Positions 25,809-33,972 of a stretch of DNA of 64,000 nt are shown piece by piece (within the stretch, counting starts at the first letter, position 1; the number at the start of each line of letters is the position of its first letter). The DNA comes from Bradyrhizobium lablabi (GTDB taxonomy: Bacteria; Pseudomonadota; Alphaproteobacteria; Rhizobiales; Xanthobacteraceae): positions 5,146,001-5,210,000 of the forward strand of contig NZ_LT670844.1 in NCBI RefSeq assembly GCF_900141755.1, given 5' to 3'. A program made the position numbers and the translations under genes. The notes below the pieces were generated by a model that saw only the letters and a list, made by a program, of their open reading frames with translations, was not told the DNA's origin and ran no database searches.

Positions 25809-27074
25809 ATGAATCACTTCGACTATCGCAACGGCGTGCTGCACGCCGAGGCGGTGAATCTGATCGAACTGGCGGAGGCGGTCGGCACGCCGTTTTATTG
25901 CTACTCGACCGCGACGCTGGAGCGCCATTACCGGGTGTTCACCGACGCCTTCGCCGGTGAGAAGGCGCTCGTGTGCTACGCCATGAAGGCCAATTCCAAC
26001 CAGTCGGTGCTGCGCACGCTGGCCAAGCTCGGCGCCGGTGCCGATGTGGTGTCGGGCGGCGAGTTGAAGCGCGCGCTGGCCGCCGGCATTCCGCCCGAAA
26101 AAATCCTGTTCTCGGGTGTCGGCAAAACCGAGGCCGAGCTGCGCGCGGCACTTAGCGCCGACATCCTCTGCATCAACGTCGAATCCGAGCCCGAGCTGGA
26201 ATTACTCTCCCGGCTCGCCGTCGAGACCGGCAGCGCTGCGCGGATCTCGGTCCGGGTCAACCCGGACGTCGATTCCGGCTCGCACGCGAAAATCTCGACC
26301 GGCAAGTCCGAGAACAAGTTCGGCGTGCCGCTCGCCCGTGCGCGCGCGGTCTATGCCCGCGCCGCGAAACTGCCGGGCATCAAGGTCACAGGTGTCGACG
26401 TGCATATCGGCAGCCAGATCACCGATCTCGGGCCGATGGAGACCGCCTTCCGGCTATTGGCCGATTTCGTGCAAACGCTGCGCGCCGACGGCCATACCAT
26501 CTCGCATGTCGATTTCGGCGGCGGGCTCGGCATCCCCTATTACATGGACCGCGAAGCACCGCCGGAGCCGTCGGTCTATGCCGCGATGGTCAAGCGGGTG
26601 ACGCATAACCTCGGCTGCACGCTGATGTTCGAGCCGGGCCGGATGATCGTCGGCAATGCCGGGATTCTGGTGACGCGCGTGATCTATGTGAAGCACGGCG
26701 ACGCCAGGAATTTTGTCATCATTGATGCTGCGATGAACGATCTGATCCGTCCGACGCTGTATGAGGCGCATCACGACATCCTGCCGGTCGTCGCGGCTGC
26801 GGCCGGCGCGCCGACCATCACAGCCGACGTGGTCGGGCCGGTTTGCGAAACCGGCGATTATCTCGCGCTCGGACGTACCATGCCCGAGCCAAAGGCCGGT
26901 GATCTCGTCGCGGTCATGACGGCGGGCGCCTATGGCGCGGTGCAGTCCGGCACTTACAATACCCGCGCGCTGATTCCGGAAGTCCTGGTCAAGGACGATC
27001 AATATGCGGTGGTGCGGCCCCGGGTCGAGGTCGATGATTTGATCGCCATGGACCGGCAGGCGCCGTGGCTGTGA
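25809..27074 (+). CDS. lysA: diaminopimelate decarboxylase
   Basis: A 421-residue PLP enzyme of fold type III making L-lysine from meso-diaminopimelate. The PLP Lys is in VCYAMKANSNQSVL (about 56-69). GADVVSGGELKRAL, HIGSQITDLGPMETAF and the phosphate-binding HVDFGGGLGIPY follow. The partner-subunit residues lie in GPVCETGDYLA. The final Tyr-containing AYGAVQSGTYNTR is typical. Last gene of the argH operon; a bidirectional terminator follows. Confidence 0.96.
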   Translation: MNHFDYRNGVLHAEAVNLIELAEAVGTPFYCYSTATLERHYRVFTDAFAGEKALVCYAMKANSNQSVLRTLAKLGAGADVVSGGELKRALAAGIPPEKILFSGVGKTEAELRAALSADILCINVESEPELELLSRLAVETGSAARISVRVNPDVDSGSHAKISTGKSENKFGVPLARARAVYARAAKLPGIKVTGVDVHIGSQITDLGPMETAFRLLADFVQTLRADGHTISHVDFGGGLGIPYYMDREAPPEPSVYAAMVKRVTHNLGCTLMFEPGRMIVGNAGILVTRVIYVKHGDARNFVIIDAAMNDLIRPTLYEAHHDILPVVAAAAGAPTITADVVGPVCETGDYLALGRTMPEPKAGDLVAVMTAGAYGAVQSGTYNTRALIPEVLVKDDQYAVVRPRVEVDDLIAMDRQAPWL

Positions 27075-27161
27075 GCGCGGGCGCTCAAAGTCCTGCTTTC
27101 TTGAAGGGGTAAGCGCTAGGGATTGGCGCGTTTTCGGAACAACTTTTAGGGAATCCGAATC

Positions 27162-27195
27162 AAAAAGCCCGCCGGCATTGGCCGGCGGGTTTTTG
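27162..27195. terminator. bidirectional intrinsic terminator between lysA and OMP-a
   Basis: AAAAAGCCCGCCGGC (27162-27176) and GCCGGCGGGTTTTT (27181-27194) form a perfect GC-rich hairpin, with T or A tracts on both sides. It serves the convergent lysA and OMP-a genes. A very similar terminator stands at the same place beside OMP-b. Confidence 0.92.
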
Positions 27196-27213
27196 CTTGC
27201 TGCAAAGTCAGGC

Positions 27214-28326
27214 GGCGTGGATCAGCTCACCACGTATAGCGCAGGCCGACCGAGCCACCGATGGTTTGCGTCGCGACAAAGCCCTGCGTCTTGGTGCCGG
27301 CGACGCCGCTGCCATGGCCCTCGAAGTAGGACGAGAAATGGTCGGTCCAGATCACGTTGACCTTGGCCGAGCCCCGGCCGCCGAGCCCGGTCTCGGTGAC
27401 GCCTGCGACTGCGACGGGAACGCCGCCAAAGCCCGGCGGAAGCCCGGGCGCCGCAACGATCCCGCTCTGATCCACGACCTTGAACACCGCACCCGAGATC
27501 TGGGGTTCAACGACGAAGCCCATCCACTTCATCTGGGTCCCGATCCGCGCGCCGCCATGCACCTCGGTGCTGTCGCCGGTCTTCATCCCGAAATTGGCGG
27601 TGTACAGCTCCGTGTAGGTCACCCCGACCGTCGGTTCGATGAAGACCGAATACGGCAGGTCGTATTTATATTGGACGTTGTCGGTATAGCTGAGCGAGCT
27701 GGTGTCCGGCACGGTCCCGACGATGCCAAGCCCGATCAGCGTGGTCCTGGTCCAGCTTGCCGTCACCGTGAAATCGGTCGAGAAGCCGCCATTGGTGTAG
27801 GCGAGGGTGCCTGAACCGGACGGCGTGTTCGAATCCGAGAACGTGAAGCCGGAGGTGTGCGACCAGGAGTCGCTGCCGGTGGCGACGAAGGTCAAGGCGT
27901 CCGACGCGGTGAAGATCCCGATCTTGGTGACGTCGAAGGCGCCGGTGCCGGTGGAGGTCGACGATACCGTGCCAAACGAGCGGCTCAGGTCTTCGCTGCC
28001 GACGGCGTTGACGCCGTAAATCCACAGCGGGGCCGGGGCGACCGCCATCGGCGGCGCCTTCAGGACAGGCGACTTGGCGTAGGCCAGCGCCGCGAACGGA
28101 TTGTCGCTACCCTGGGCGGCGAAGGGATTGCGATTGTCGAATTCGGATTCCTCGGCAGAGAAGCGCAGCATTCCCGGAGCGGGCAAAACCTTGCGGCTCT
28201 GAATCTGATCGCGAACGTTCTGCAAAATGTTCTGGATGACGTTGCGGATTATCTGGTCCTCAATGGGACCCGCACTTGCCGGTGCTACACAACCGCACAG
28301 CGCCACAAACCCGGCTGTGGCGGCAA
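27214..28326. repeat. 1.1-kb direct repeat, copy 1 (OMP-a)
   Basis: This block recurs at 39438-40550 in the same orientation, offset by exactly 12224 bases and with no visible length change. I count only about seven base differences by eye. Homology ends abruptly inside the signal peptide codons. Confidence 0.95.
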
Positions 28327-28357
28327 CGCCCGTCTTCATTGTTCTTCCAAAAATCAT
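27227..28357 (-). CDS. outer-membrane beta-barrel protein OMP-a (autotransporter-barrel-like)
   Basis: A 376-residue exported protein. Signal peptide about 1-29 (cut after APASA), then a helical segment GPIEDQIIRNVIQNILQNVR (30-49) and a Pro/Ala stretch. The last 260 residues of alternating polar/aromatic strands end in GGSVGLRYTW, a terminal aromatic residue as for BamA-inserted barrels. The spacing resembles an autotransporter barrel with a very short passenger. From residue 13 on it is identical, as far as I can read, to OMP-b. Divergent from the LuxR-type regulator, with a palindrome midway. Transported substrate, if any, unknown. Confidence 0.8.
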   Translation of the reverse strand: MIFGRTMKTGVAATAGFVALCGCVAPASAGPIEDQIIRNVIQNILQNVRDQIQSRKVLPAPGMLRFSAEESEFDNRNPFAAQGSDNPFAALAYAKSPVLKAPPMAVAPAPLWIYGVNAVGSEDLSRSFGTVSSTSTGTGAFDVTKIGIFTASDALTFVATGSDSWSHTSGFTFSDSNTPSGSGTLAYTNGGFSTDFTVTASWTRTTLIGLGIVGTVPDTSSLSYTDNVQYKYDLPYSVFIEPTVGVTYTELYTANFGMKTGDSTEVHGGARIGTQMKWMGFVVEPQISGAVFKVVDQSGIVAAPGLPPGFGGVPVAVAGVTETGLGGRGSAKVNVIWTDHFSSYFEGHGSGVAGTKTQGFVATQTIGGSVGLRYTW

Positions 28358-28486
28358 CCTCGAAGCCCCCGAAAAGAATTAAGCAAAATCGCGCGATTTT
28401 TTGCGAATGGTCGGATGTGATCGATTCGCACATGTGCCCCCGCGCAACCACGCTGCAACCTAAGGGGGCGATTTCGAGCGGTCTTC

Positions 28487-28498
28487 ACCCGATTGGGT
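28487..28498. promoter_or_regulatory. near-palindrome ACCCGATTGGGT between OMP-a and the LuxR-type gene
   Basis: It differs by one base from the perfect ACCCAATTGGGT found at 29770, 33862 and 37658. It lies 130 bases from both divergent start codons, nearly the exact middle of the interval, as expected for a shared operator. That it is bound by the adjacent LuxR-type protein is inference. Confidence 0.5.
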
Positions 28499-28627
28499 TA
28501 ATGCGACCTGTGGCTACCAATTTAGGCAGGGTGATGCACAAATGTCGCACCGCCCCCCTAGATTCCCATCCAACTTCCATGAAACGATACGCGGCAGGTT
28601 TGGACGCCCACGGGACATGGGAGTTTT

Positions 28628-29737
28628 ATGCCGAATTGGAATTTAGAGGCCGTCGAACAGGGGTTCGCCGAGGCCGCGCTCGATCCCACATTATGGGTGA
28701 AGGCCCTCGACACCGCGACCGCCATAACCGGAAGTCAGGGCGCTGTTCTCATTCCGACCGCGGGTGGGTCGCTTCCTACGCTGCCGTTCACCGAGCGCAT
28801 CGCGGGATCGTTTGAAGCCTATATGCGGGACGGCTGGCATCTTCGCGATGAGCGTTTCCGGGGCATCGGCATGATGATGCAGCGCGGCGTGGTTGACGAC
28901 CTCGACCTGTTCGATTTCGACGCCATCGCGAAGCACCCTTATTACCAGGAATTTCTGGCGCCGCACGGCCTGCGCTGGTTCGGCGGTGTGAGAGTGTCCT
29001 GCGGCGATGAGCTGTGGTGTCTTTCAATCCAGCGAACGATCGATCAAGGCCCGTTCTCGGCAGCCGAGAAGGAGCAGTTGGCGCAATTATCGAAGCGACT
29101 TTCGGCAAGTGCGGCGATCGCCCGGGCGCTGGGCGCATCTGCCGCCGCCGGTGCGCTCGATGCATTCGAGATCAGCGGCACGGCCGTGGTCCTGATCAAC
29201 CGTTTCGGCAAAGTCTTCCAGGCCAATCAATCCGCAGAGCGACTTCTGGTCGGCGAGATCGAGATCAAAAGAGGCCGGCTGGTCGTTCAAGATGCGCAAG
29301 CCCAGGTGGCATTGAACGCCGCTATCGTCGACCTGCTTGGGCGGCGAACCGGCGGACTTTCCGCTCCCGTGGCGCTGTCGCGTCGGGGCCGCCGTCCGCT
29401 GTTGGCCTATCCGGCGAAGCTGACCGGCGCGACGGCCAATGCCCTCGCCGATTGCCAGGCCATGATCGTCCTGATTGATCCCGACGCGGGCCCAAAACCA
29501 CCGGAGGCGACGCTGCGGTCGGTGTTCCGGCTGAGCGAAGCGGAAGCCCGGCTCGGCGCACAACTGGCTCTGGGTGAATCGCTTGAAACGGCCTCTGAGG
29601 GATTAGGAATCGCGAAGGAAACGTCACGGAGCCAGCTCAAGAGCATTTTCGTCAAGACGGGCGTACGCCGGCAAGCCGAACTGGTTGCGATGCTGGCGAG
29701 GCTTTTGAACGGAGGCCGCGAGGAGCGAATGCCGTAG
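28628..29737 (+). CDS. LuxR-family transcriptional regulator
   Basis: A 369-residue regulator with a C-terminal LuxR helix-turn-helix: FRLSEAEARLGAQLALGESL followed by the recognition helix region GIAKETSRSQLKSIFVKTG (about 330-350). The upstream 200 residues contain no autoinducer signature; about 30-170 looks GAF-like, and FEISGTAVVLINRFGKVFQA (about 179-198) looks PAS-like. GGGAG lies 4 bases before the ATG. Its location at the edge of the exported-protein island, with ACCCAATTGGGT-type palindromes around it, makes it the likely local regulator. Signal unknown. Confidence 0.87.
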   Translation: MPNWNLEAVEQGFAEAALDPTLWVKALDTATAITGSQGAVLIPTAGGSLPTLPFTERIAGSFEAYMRDGWHLRDERFRGIGMMMQRGVVDDLDLFDFDAIAKHPYYQEFLAPHGLRWFGGVRVSCGDELWCLSIQRTIDQGPFSAAEKEQLAQLSKRLSASAAIARALGASAAAGALDAFEISGTAVVLINRFGKVFQANQSAERLLVGEIEIKRGRLVVQDAQAQVALNAAIVDLLGRRTGGLSAPVALSRRGRRPLLAYPAKLTGATANALADCQAMIVLIDPDAGPKPPEATLRSVFRLSEAEARLGAQLALGESLETASEGLGIAKETSRSQLKSIFVKTGVRRQAELVAMLARLLNGGREERMP

Positions 29738-29769
29738 CCGAACGCGCAAGAGGCGCAATTTGGCTCATG

Positions 29770-29781
29770 ACCCAATTGGGT
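29770..29781. promoter_or_regulatory. palindrome ACCCAATTGGGT behind the regulator gene
   Basis: A perfect 12-base palindrome, extended to TGACCCAATTGGGTGA. It lies 32 bases after the regulator stop and far from any start codon; the neighbouring TPR gene ends at 29939 on the other strand. It may be an auxiliary site or the relic of a duplicated leader like those at 33862 and 37658. Confidence 0.4.
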
Positions 29782-29938
29782 GAAATGTTTCGGCACGACT
29801 TAATCTGCTTAATGAATCTGCTCAATGACGCGGCTACTAAAAACCAGACCCGCCGGAAGACTAGCCGGCAAAAGTGCTTCTGCATGACAATTCGTCAAAC
29901 GGATGCGATCGCGTCCGCCCGGCTACGAGGCCTGCAGC

Positions 29939-31441
29939 TCATTTCAGCCGCTTGAGCTCCTCCAACGCGCCGCGATATTCGACAAAATTTTTCGGGCAGG
30001 TGTCCGCGGCTGCTTGTAATGCCTTGGCGGCTTCCGAACGATCTTTGCGCAACAAGTGCCATTCACCGATGTAGAACTGGGTCTCGCACCTTTGCTCGGG
30101 AGTTTTGGCAACGCCCTCGGTCACCCGCAGCGACTGTTTGCCGAGATAGAATTCAACAATCGGATACGGCCAATCCCCGGCCTTGAGCTTGGCCGAGATC
30201 TTGGTCAGGTCGCTCTTTGCGTCACGGGCGTCGCCATCGCGGGACTTGGTCACGTAGAGCAACAGCGCGGGATAGGCGTTCGGCGCCGCATCCACGACGC
30301 GCTTGAGGTCGTCGGCCGCTTTCACGAATTCTCCTTGATAGAACCGCACCAGAGCCCGGTTGCCAAAGGCGGTCAGGTCGTTTGGTTGCTTTTCCACCGC
30401 CTGATCGTAGTCCGCAATCGCGTGCTGATAGTCGCCCTGGTTGCGGTAGAGGTCGCCACGGCTGTTGAAGGCGAGGGCGTTGGTCGGATCGACCTTGATC
30501 GCCTCGCTGTAATCGGTCAGCGCGCGATCGGTATCTCCCTTGAGATTCCAGAGCCGGGCGCGATCGAGATAAAGCGAAATCCGCTTGGGATCTAACTTGA
30601 TCGCTTGTTCATATTCGCCAACGGCAGCGTCGAAGTTGCCGCGGCTTGCTTCCAGACGACCCTTCAGGATACGCGCGGCGACAGCGAAGCCGCCAACGTT
30701 GCTCTCGTCGAGTTTGGTGGCCCGATCGTAATCCATCAGCGCCATATCCTGGTCCCCTTTTGCGCTCAAGACCGCCCCTCGGTCGAGGTAAAGCGCGGGC
30801 AGCTTTGGATCCAACGCGATCGCTGCATCGTAGCTCTTTAGGGCGTCGTCAACTTCATTCCTTGCGATATCGAGCCGTGCCTTGATCCCCAAGGCTGTCA
30901 TCGCGTAGCCGCCTGCATTGTTAGCATCGAGCTTGATCGCTCGATCAAGGTCTTCGCCTGCCCCCTGGAGCTGGTCTTTGGTGCTCAAACAGAGTGCGCG
31001 ACTGATGTAGGCCGACGGGCGGTCCCGGGCGAGCTTGATCACACGATCATATTCGGGGAGCGCAAGATCACACTGATCGTTGTCGCGAAGTAAATCGGCG
31101 CGCGTTTCGTAAGCCGGAACAAATCCCTCGTCGAGCCCGATCGCTTCTGTCAGGTCCGCGACTGCTTTCTTGAGGTCGCCCTTTGCCTTCCAAGCCATTC
31201 CCCGAAATGTCAGAGCAATCGCTCGCCGTTGAGCTGAATCCCGTACTTCCTGGTCGAGCAACCGCGAGCAGGCCTCAATACCGACGTCGGGATCGAGCGC
31301 CCCACCGCCGCAGGCCTTGGCGTCCTCATTCGGCGCCTTGGCCTCTGTTGGGTTCTGAACCTGGCCAAAGGTCCGCGCGAGCGGCAGAGCCGAGATGATA
31401 ACTGTAAGGACACTAGCTGAAACTAATAAAAAATAGCGCAT
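29939..31441 (-). CDS. exported tetratricopeptide-repeat protein
   Basis: A 500-residue protein with a signal peptide (about 1-26, ending RTFGQ) and roughly ten TPR units from about 75 to 420. Units read, for example, AWKAKGDLKKAVADLTEAI, DRALTDYSEAIKVDPTNALA and NQGDYQHAIADYDQAVEKQP. The mature N-terminal section contains two Cys (ACGGGALD and IEACSRLL) as in Sel1/TPR proteins of rhizobia. It likely scaffolds protein contacts in the periplasm. GGAGG lies 6 bases before the ATG. Divergent from the S74-domain gene at 31680. Confidence 0.88.
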   Translation of the reverse strand: MRYFLLVSASVLTVIISALPLARTFGQVQNPTEAKAPNEDAKACGGGALDPDVGIEACSRLLDQEVRDSAQRRAIALTFRGMAWKAKGDLKKAVADLTEAIGLDEGFVPAYETRADLLRDNDQCDLALPEYDRVIKLARDRPSAYISRALCLSTKDQLQGAGEDLDRAIKLDANNAGGYAMTALGIKARLDIARNEVDDALKSYDAAIALDPKLPALYLDRGAVLSAKGDQDMALMDYDRATKLDESNVGGFAVAARILKGRLEASRGNFDAAVGEYEQAIKLDPKRISLYLDRARLWNLKGDTDRALTDYSEAIKVDPTNALAFNSRGDLYRNQGDYQHAIADYDQAVEKQPNDLTAFGNRALVRFYQGEFVKAADDLKRVVDAAPNAYPALLLYVTKSRDGDARDAKSDLTKISAKLKAGDWPYPIVEFYLGKQSLRVTEGVAKTPEQRCETQFYIGEWHLLRKDRSEAAKALQAAADTCPKNFVEYRGALEELKRLK

Positions 31442-31679
31442 GAATGGCCTCCGAATAAGGCGCCCGGGTTTTTGCGATCAAACCAAATCTAGGGTCAGAA
31501 ATCTTAGGCGATGTGTGTGCTCTATGCCAGACGCCGCGCGTCTCACTGCATGTTGTCGCAATGGGCTACGGTCATCAACGGTCTGTACGGCGATCGGCCA
31601 ACCTTGCTTTTTTCTAAGGTTATGCGATGGTTGCTTTTTTTGAAGCCAGCCTGCCATTTGACGAAAGCAATAGTGAAAA

Positions 31680-33815
31680 ATGAACGCAGCGATCCGCGGG
31701 ACAATTGTCGTGATATCGTTAACCTCGTTGGGTCTGTTGCCTGCGAACTTATTTTGGACCAACGCGTTTGCTGCACCTGCGCTGTCGTGGTCCCCTTCTG
31801 ACTATGGAGCAGAGAGCGCTGGAAGCGCGGATAAAAGCACTCAGTTGGCGTTGGATCCCGCCCTGCAACCAATTGAAGGTGCGATGGATACATATTATGG
31901 CGTCAAGGGCTTGGGTAAGGCTGCAGTAAACATTCTGAGCGGCGACCTGGACAAGGCGGCCGAGGGTGTAGGGAAAGACGTCGCGCTCGGTTACCTCAAG
32001 GGAAAGGCGCAGCCTGCGGCCGAACAAGGTTACGCGTGGTTGGTTCGCAATCTGTTGGCCGGAGCGTTCCCAAACTTGACGCAACAGCAGCGTAGCCTGC
32101 TTCTTCGCGACATTGCGCAAAACTCCGGTCGTCTCTTTGGCGCCGTTTCAAAGGTCACTAATATTGCCAATAAGGCTGCGTTTGCCTTTAAGCCGAACAC
32201 CATTGCATCGGCTCGATTAGAAGAAATGCAGATCGAGGAATACTACTCATCTCACTGGCGACAGTATTTGAAGCCTCACGTCTCATCGCTGGGCCCTGCA
32301 CCCGCGCCGGCACAGATTTGTATTGGTACCTGCCCCGGGGGCGGGAGCTCGCCGGATAACTCGACAATTACCGGCGGGAGCAAGGACACTGCATCCGGGC
32401 TTAGCGGCACCCCCGAAACTCAGAAAATCAGCAGACCTAACTTTATGGGAGGCGCCAGCAGTCTTCCGCCGAACATGACCGGCGCGAGTTCACCTCCGCC
32501 TGGAAAAGGCCCTGGTTCGAACAGCGGACCCACCACGGCGCACGTGAGTCTCCCGGGCGGATACTTCGGCAAAGCGACCGCCAACGCCGACCGTACCGTC
32601 ACAGTATTCAACAATTTCGGCAGCGTGACGTTGACACAAGACCAGTTCAAGCAGGTTGCGGCGGGAAATCTGGCGCCGGTTGCGGCGTTGATGGGCGGCT
32701 CGGGCGGCAATGGCGGTAAGCTTACAGGTCAGACTGCATATTCGGCGCCGCGCAACAGCGGCTCCAGCGACGTTAGCGGCCTGGGGCCGAGCAGCGGCAA
32801 GCTCGCATCGGCGTCCGGCGGAACTAACATCAAGATTGATCCCGCTCTGCTTCGGACCAAATCGCAAGCACCCGTCGGTCCTGCGGTCGTCAGCCTCGGG
32901 GCACCCGCGCGCGGCAGCACCTATAAAATCGACATCGGCTCCGTCAGCACGGAGAAAGCCGCTACGCCAAAGCAAAGTACGATTAGCGGAACTTCTGCGA
33001 GTCAGATGCCGCCAATGTCGTCATCCAGCTTGCGCGCAACTCCAACCGTTCAGACGCCAACCTCGCGTTCTCCCCCAATCGCCAGCACGGTGTCGTCGAC
33101 TGTGCAAACCTCCGGCGCTTCGACCTCGCAGTCTCCGACGATCACCGTCCACACCCCGAGCCTGGTAGGCGGCGCGGTATCCAATGCGGCGTCGAGCGCG
33201 GCGGGTAGAGCCGCCGCCGGCGCGGCGAGCCGAACGGCGTCGACGGCGGCGAGCGGGGCGGCGTCAAATGCTGCCTCGGGTGCGGCGGGCCGGGCGGCGT
33301 CAAGCGCTGCCTCGGGTGCGGCGGGCCGGGCGGCGTCAAGCGCTGCCTCGGGTGCGGCGAGCCGGGCGGCGTCGAGCGCCGCCTCGGGTGCGGCGGGCCG
33401 GGCGGCGTCGAGCGCCGCCTCGAGTGCAGCCAGCCGGGTGGCCTCGACTGCGGCAGCAGGCGCCGCCAGTCGCGCGGCATCCAATGCCGCCGGCCGGGCG
33501 GCGGCAAATGCGGCTTCCAATGCCGCCAGTCGCGTCAAAATTCCCTCCGACGTTCGTCTCAAGCGCGACATCGTCGCGCTCGGGCGCATCCGTGAGGGTC
33601 TGCAGCTCTACCGCTATCGCTATCGCGGGAGCGGCACGCTCTATGTTGGCGTGATGGCCCAGGAAGTCGCTCTGGTCGATCCGGATGCCGTGACGAGGGA
33701 CGCCGACGGATATCTCCGCGTCGATTATGGTCGGCTGGGCTTGCAATTCATGACCTGGGAGCAATGGACCCGGCAGTCGTCTCAACAGGCCGAGCAGCGG
33801 TTCGTGGTCCAATAA
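31680..33815 (+). CDS. exported Ala/Ser-repeat protein with C-terminal S74-type intramolecular chaperone domain
   Basis: A 711-residue protein. Signal peptide about 1-32, a helical domain about 40-210, a Gly/Ser/Pro linker, then a small module (about 288-340) with VTVFNNFGSVTLTQDQFKQ that also occurs in KP3. A second linker leads to a 12-residue Ala/Ser repeat region (about 500-615). The end is the S74 domain: SDVRLKRDIVALG, GVMAQEVALVDPDAV, DGYLRVDYGRLG. In that family a Ser-Lys pair five apart drives self-cleavage; here Ser623 and Lys628 have this spacing. Such domains trimerise phage tail spikes and surface fibres, so a trimeric surface fibre is plausible. Ribosome site weak. Confidence 0.8.
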   Translation: MNAAIRGTIVVISLTSLGLLPANLFWTNAFAAPALSWSPSDYGAESAGSADKSTQLALDPALQPIEGAMDTYYGVKGLGKAAVNILSGDLDKAAEGVGKDVALGYLKGKAQPAAEQGYAWLVRNLLAGAFPNLTQQQRSLLLRDIAQNSGRLFGAVSKVTNIANKAAFAFKPNTIASARLEEMQIEEYYSSHWRQYLKPHVSSLGPAPAPAQICIGTCPGGGSSPDNSTITGGSKDTASGLSGTPETQKISRPNFMGGASSLPPNMTGASSPPPGKGPGSNSGPTTAHVSLPGGYFGKATANADRTVTVFNNFGSVTLTQDQFKQVAAGNLAPVAALMGGSGGNGGKLTGQTAYSAPRNSGSSDVSGLGPSSGKLASASGGTNIKIDPALLRTKSQAPVGPAVVSLGAPARGSTYKIDIGSVSTEKAATPKQSTISGTSASQMPPMSSSSLRATPTVQTPTSRSPPIASTVSSTVQTSGASTSQSPTITVHTPSLVGGAVSNAASSAAGRAAAGAASRTASTAASGAASNAASGAAGRAASSAASGAAGRAASSAASGAASRAASSAASGAAGRAASSAASSAASRVASTAAAGAASRAASNAAGRAAANAASNAASRVKIPSDVRLKRDIVALGRIREGLQLYRYRYRGSGTLYVGVMAQEVALVDPDAVTRDADGYLRVDYGRLGLQFMTWEQWTRQSSQQAEQRFVVQ
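33258..33473 (+). repeat. 36-base tandem repeat, six units, in the S74-domain gene
   Basis: Units begin GCGGCGTCAAGCGCTGCCTC and are exactly 36 bases; the first four are nearly identical and the last two degenerate. Each encodes 12 residues of the AASSAASGAAGR type, probably an extended helix or coiled stalk. Copy number is likely to vary. Confidence 0.9.
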
Positions 33816-33861
33816 CCGGGCGGAGGCGATCTGCGCTAATGTTGGGCAACGCTCGCCCTTG

Positions 33862-33873
33862 ACCCAATTGGGT
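33862..33873. promoter_or_regulatory. palindrome ACCCAATTGGGT upstream of KP1
   Basis: A perfect palindrome about 100 bases before the KP1 start. The downstream GAAGACGCA is shared with the copy at 37658, so the whole leader is duplicated. Confidence 0.55.
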
Positions 33874-33972
33874 GAAGACGCAACGCCGGCATCGTGGCAT
33901 AATTTCAAAGTTATTTCGTTGATTTACGTGGGTTGTTGATCTGTCTGATTTCATTTGCTGAGGGAGGTTGCC

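Noticed and set aside
33258..33473. Possible CRISPR-like regular repeats
   Set aside because: The 36-base units are contiguous without spacers and lie in frame within a coding gene, giving 12-residue protein repeats.
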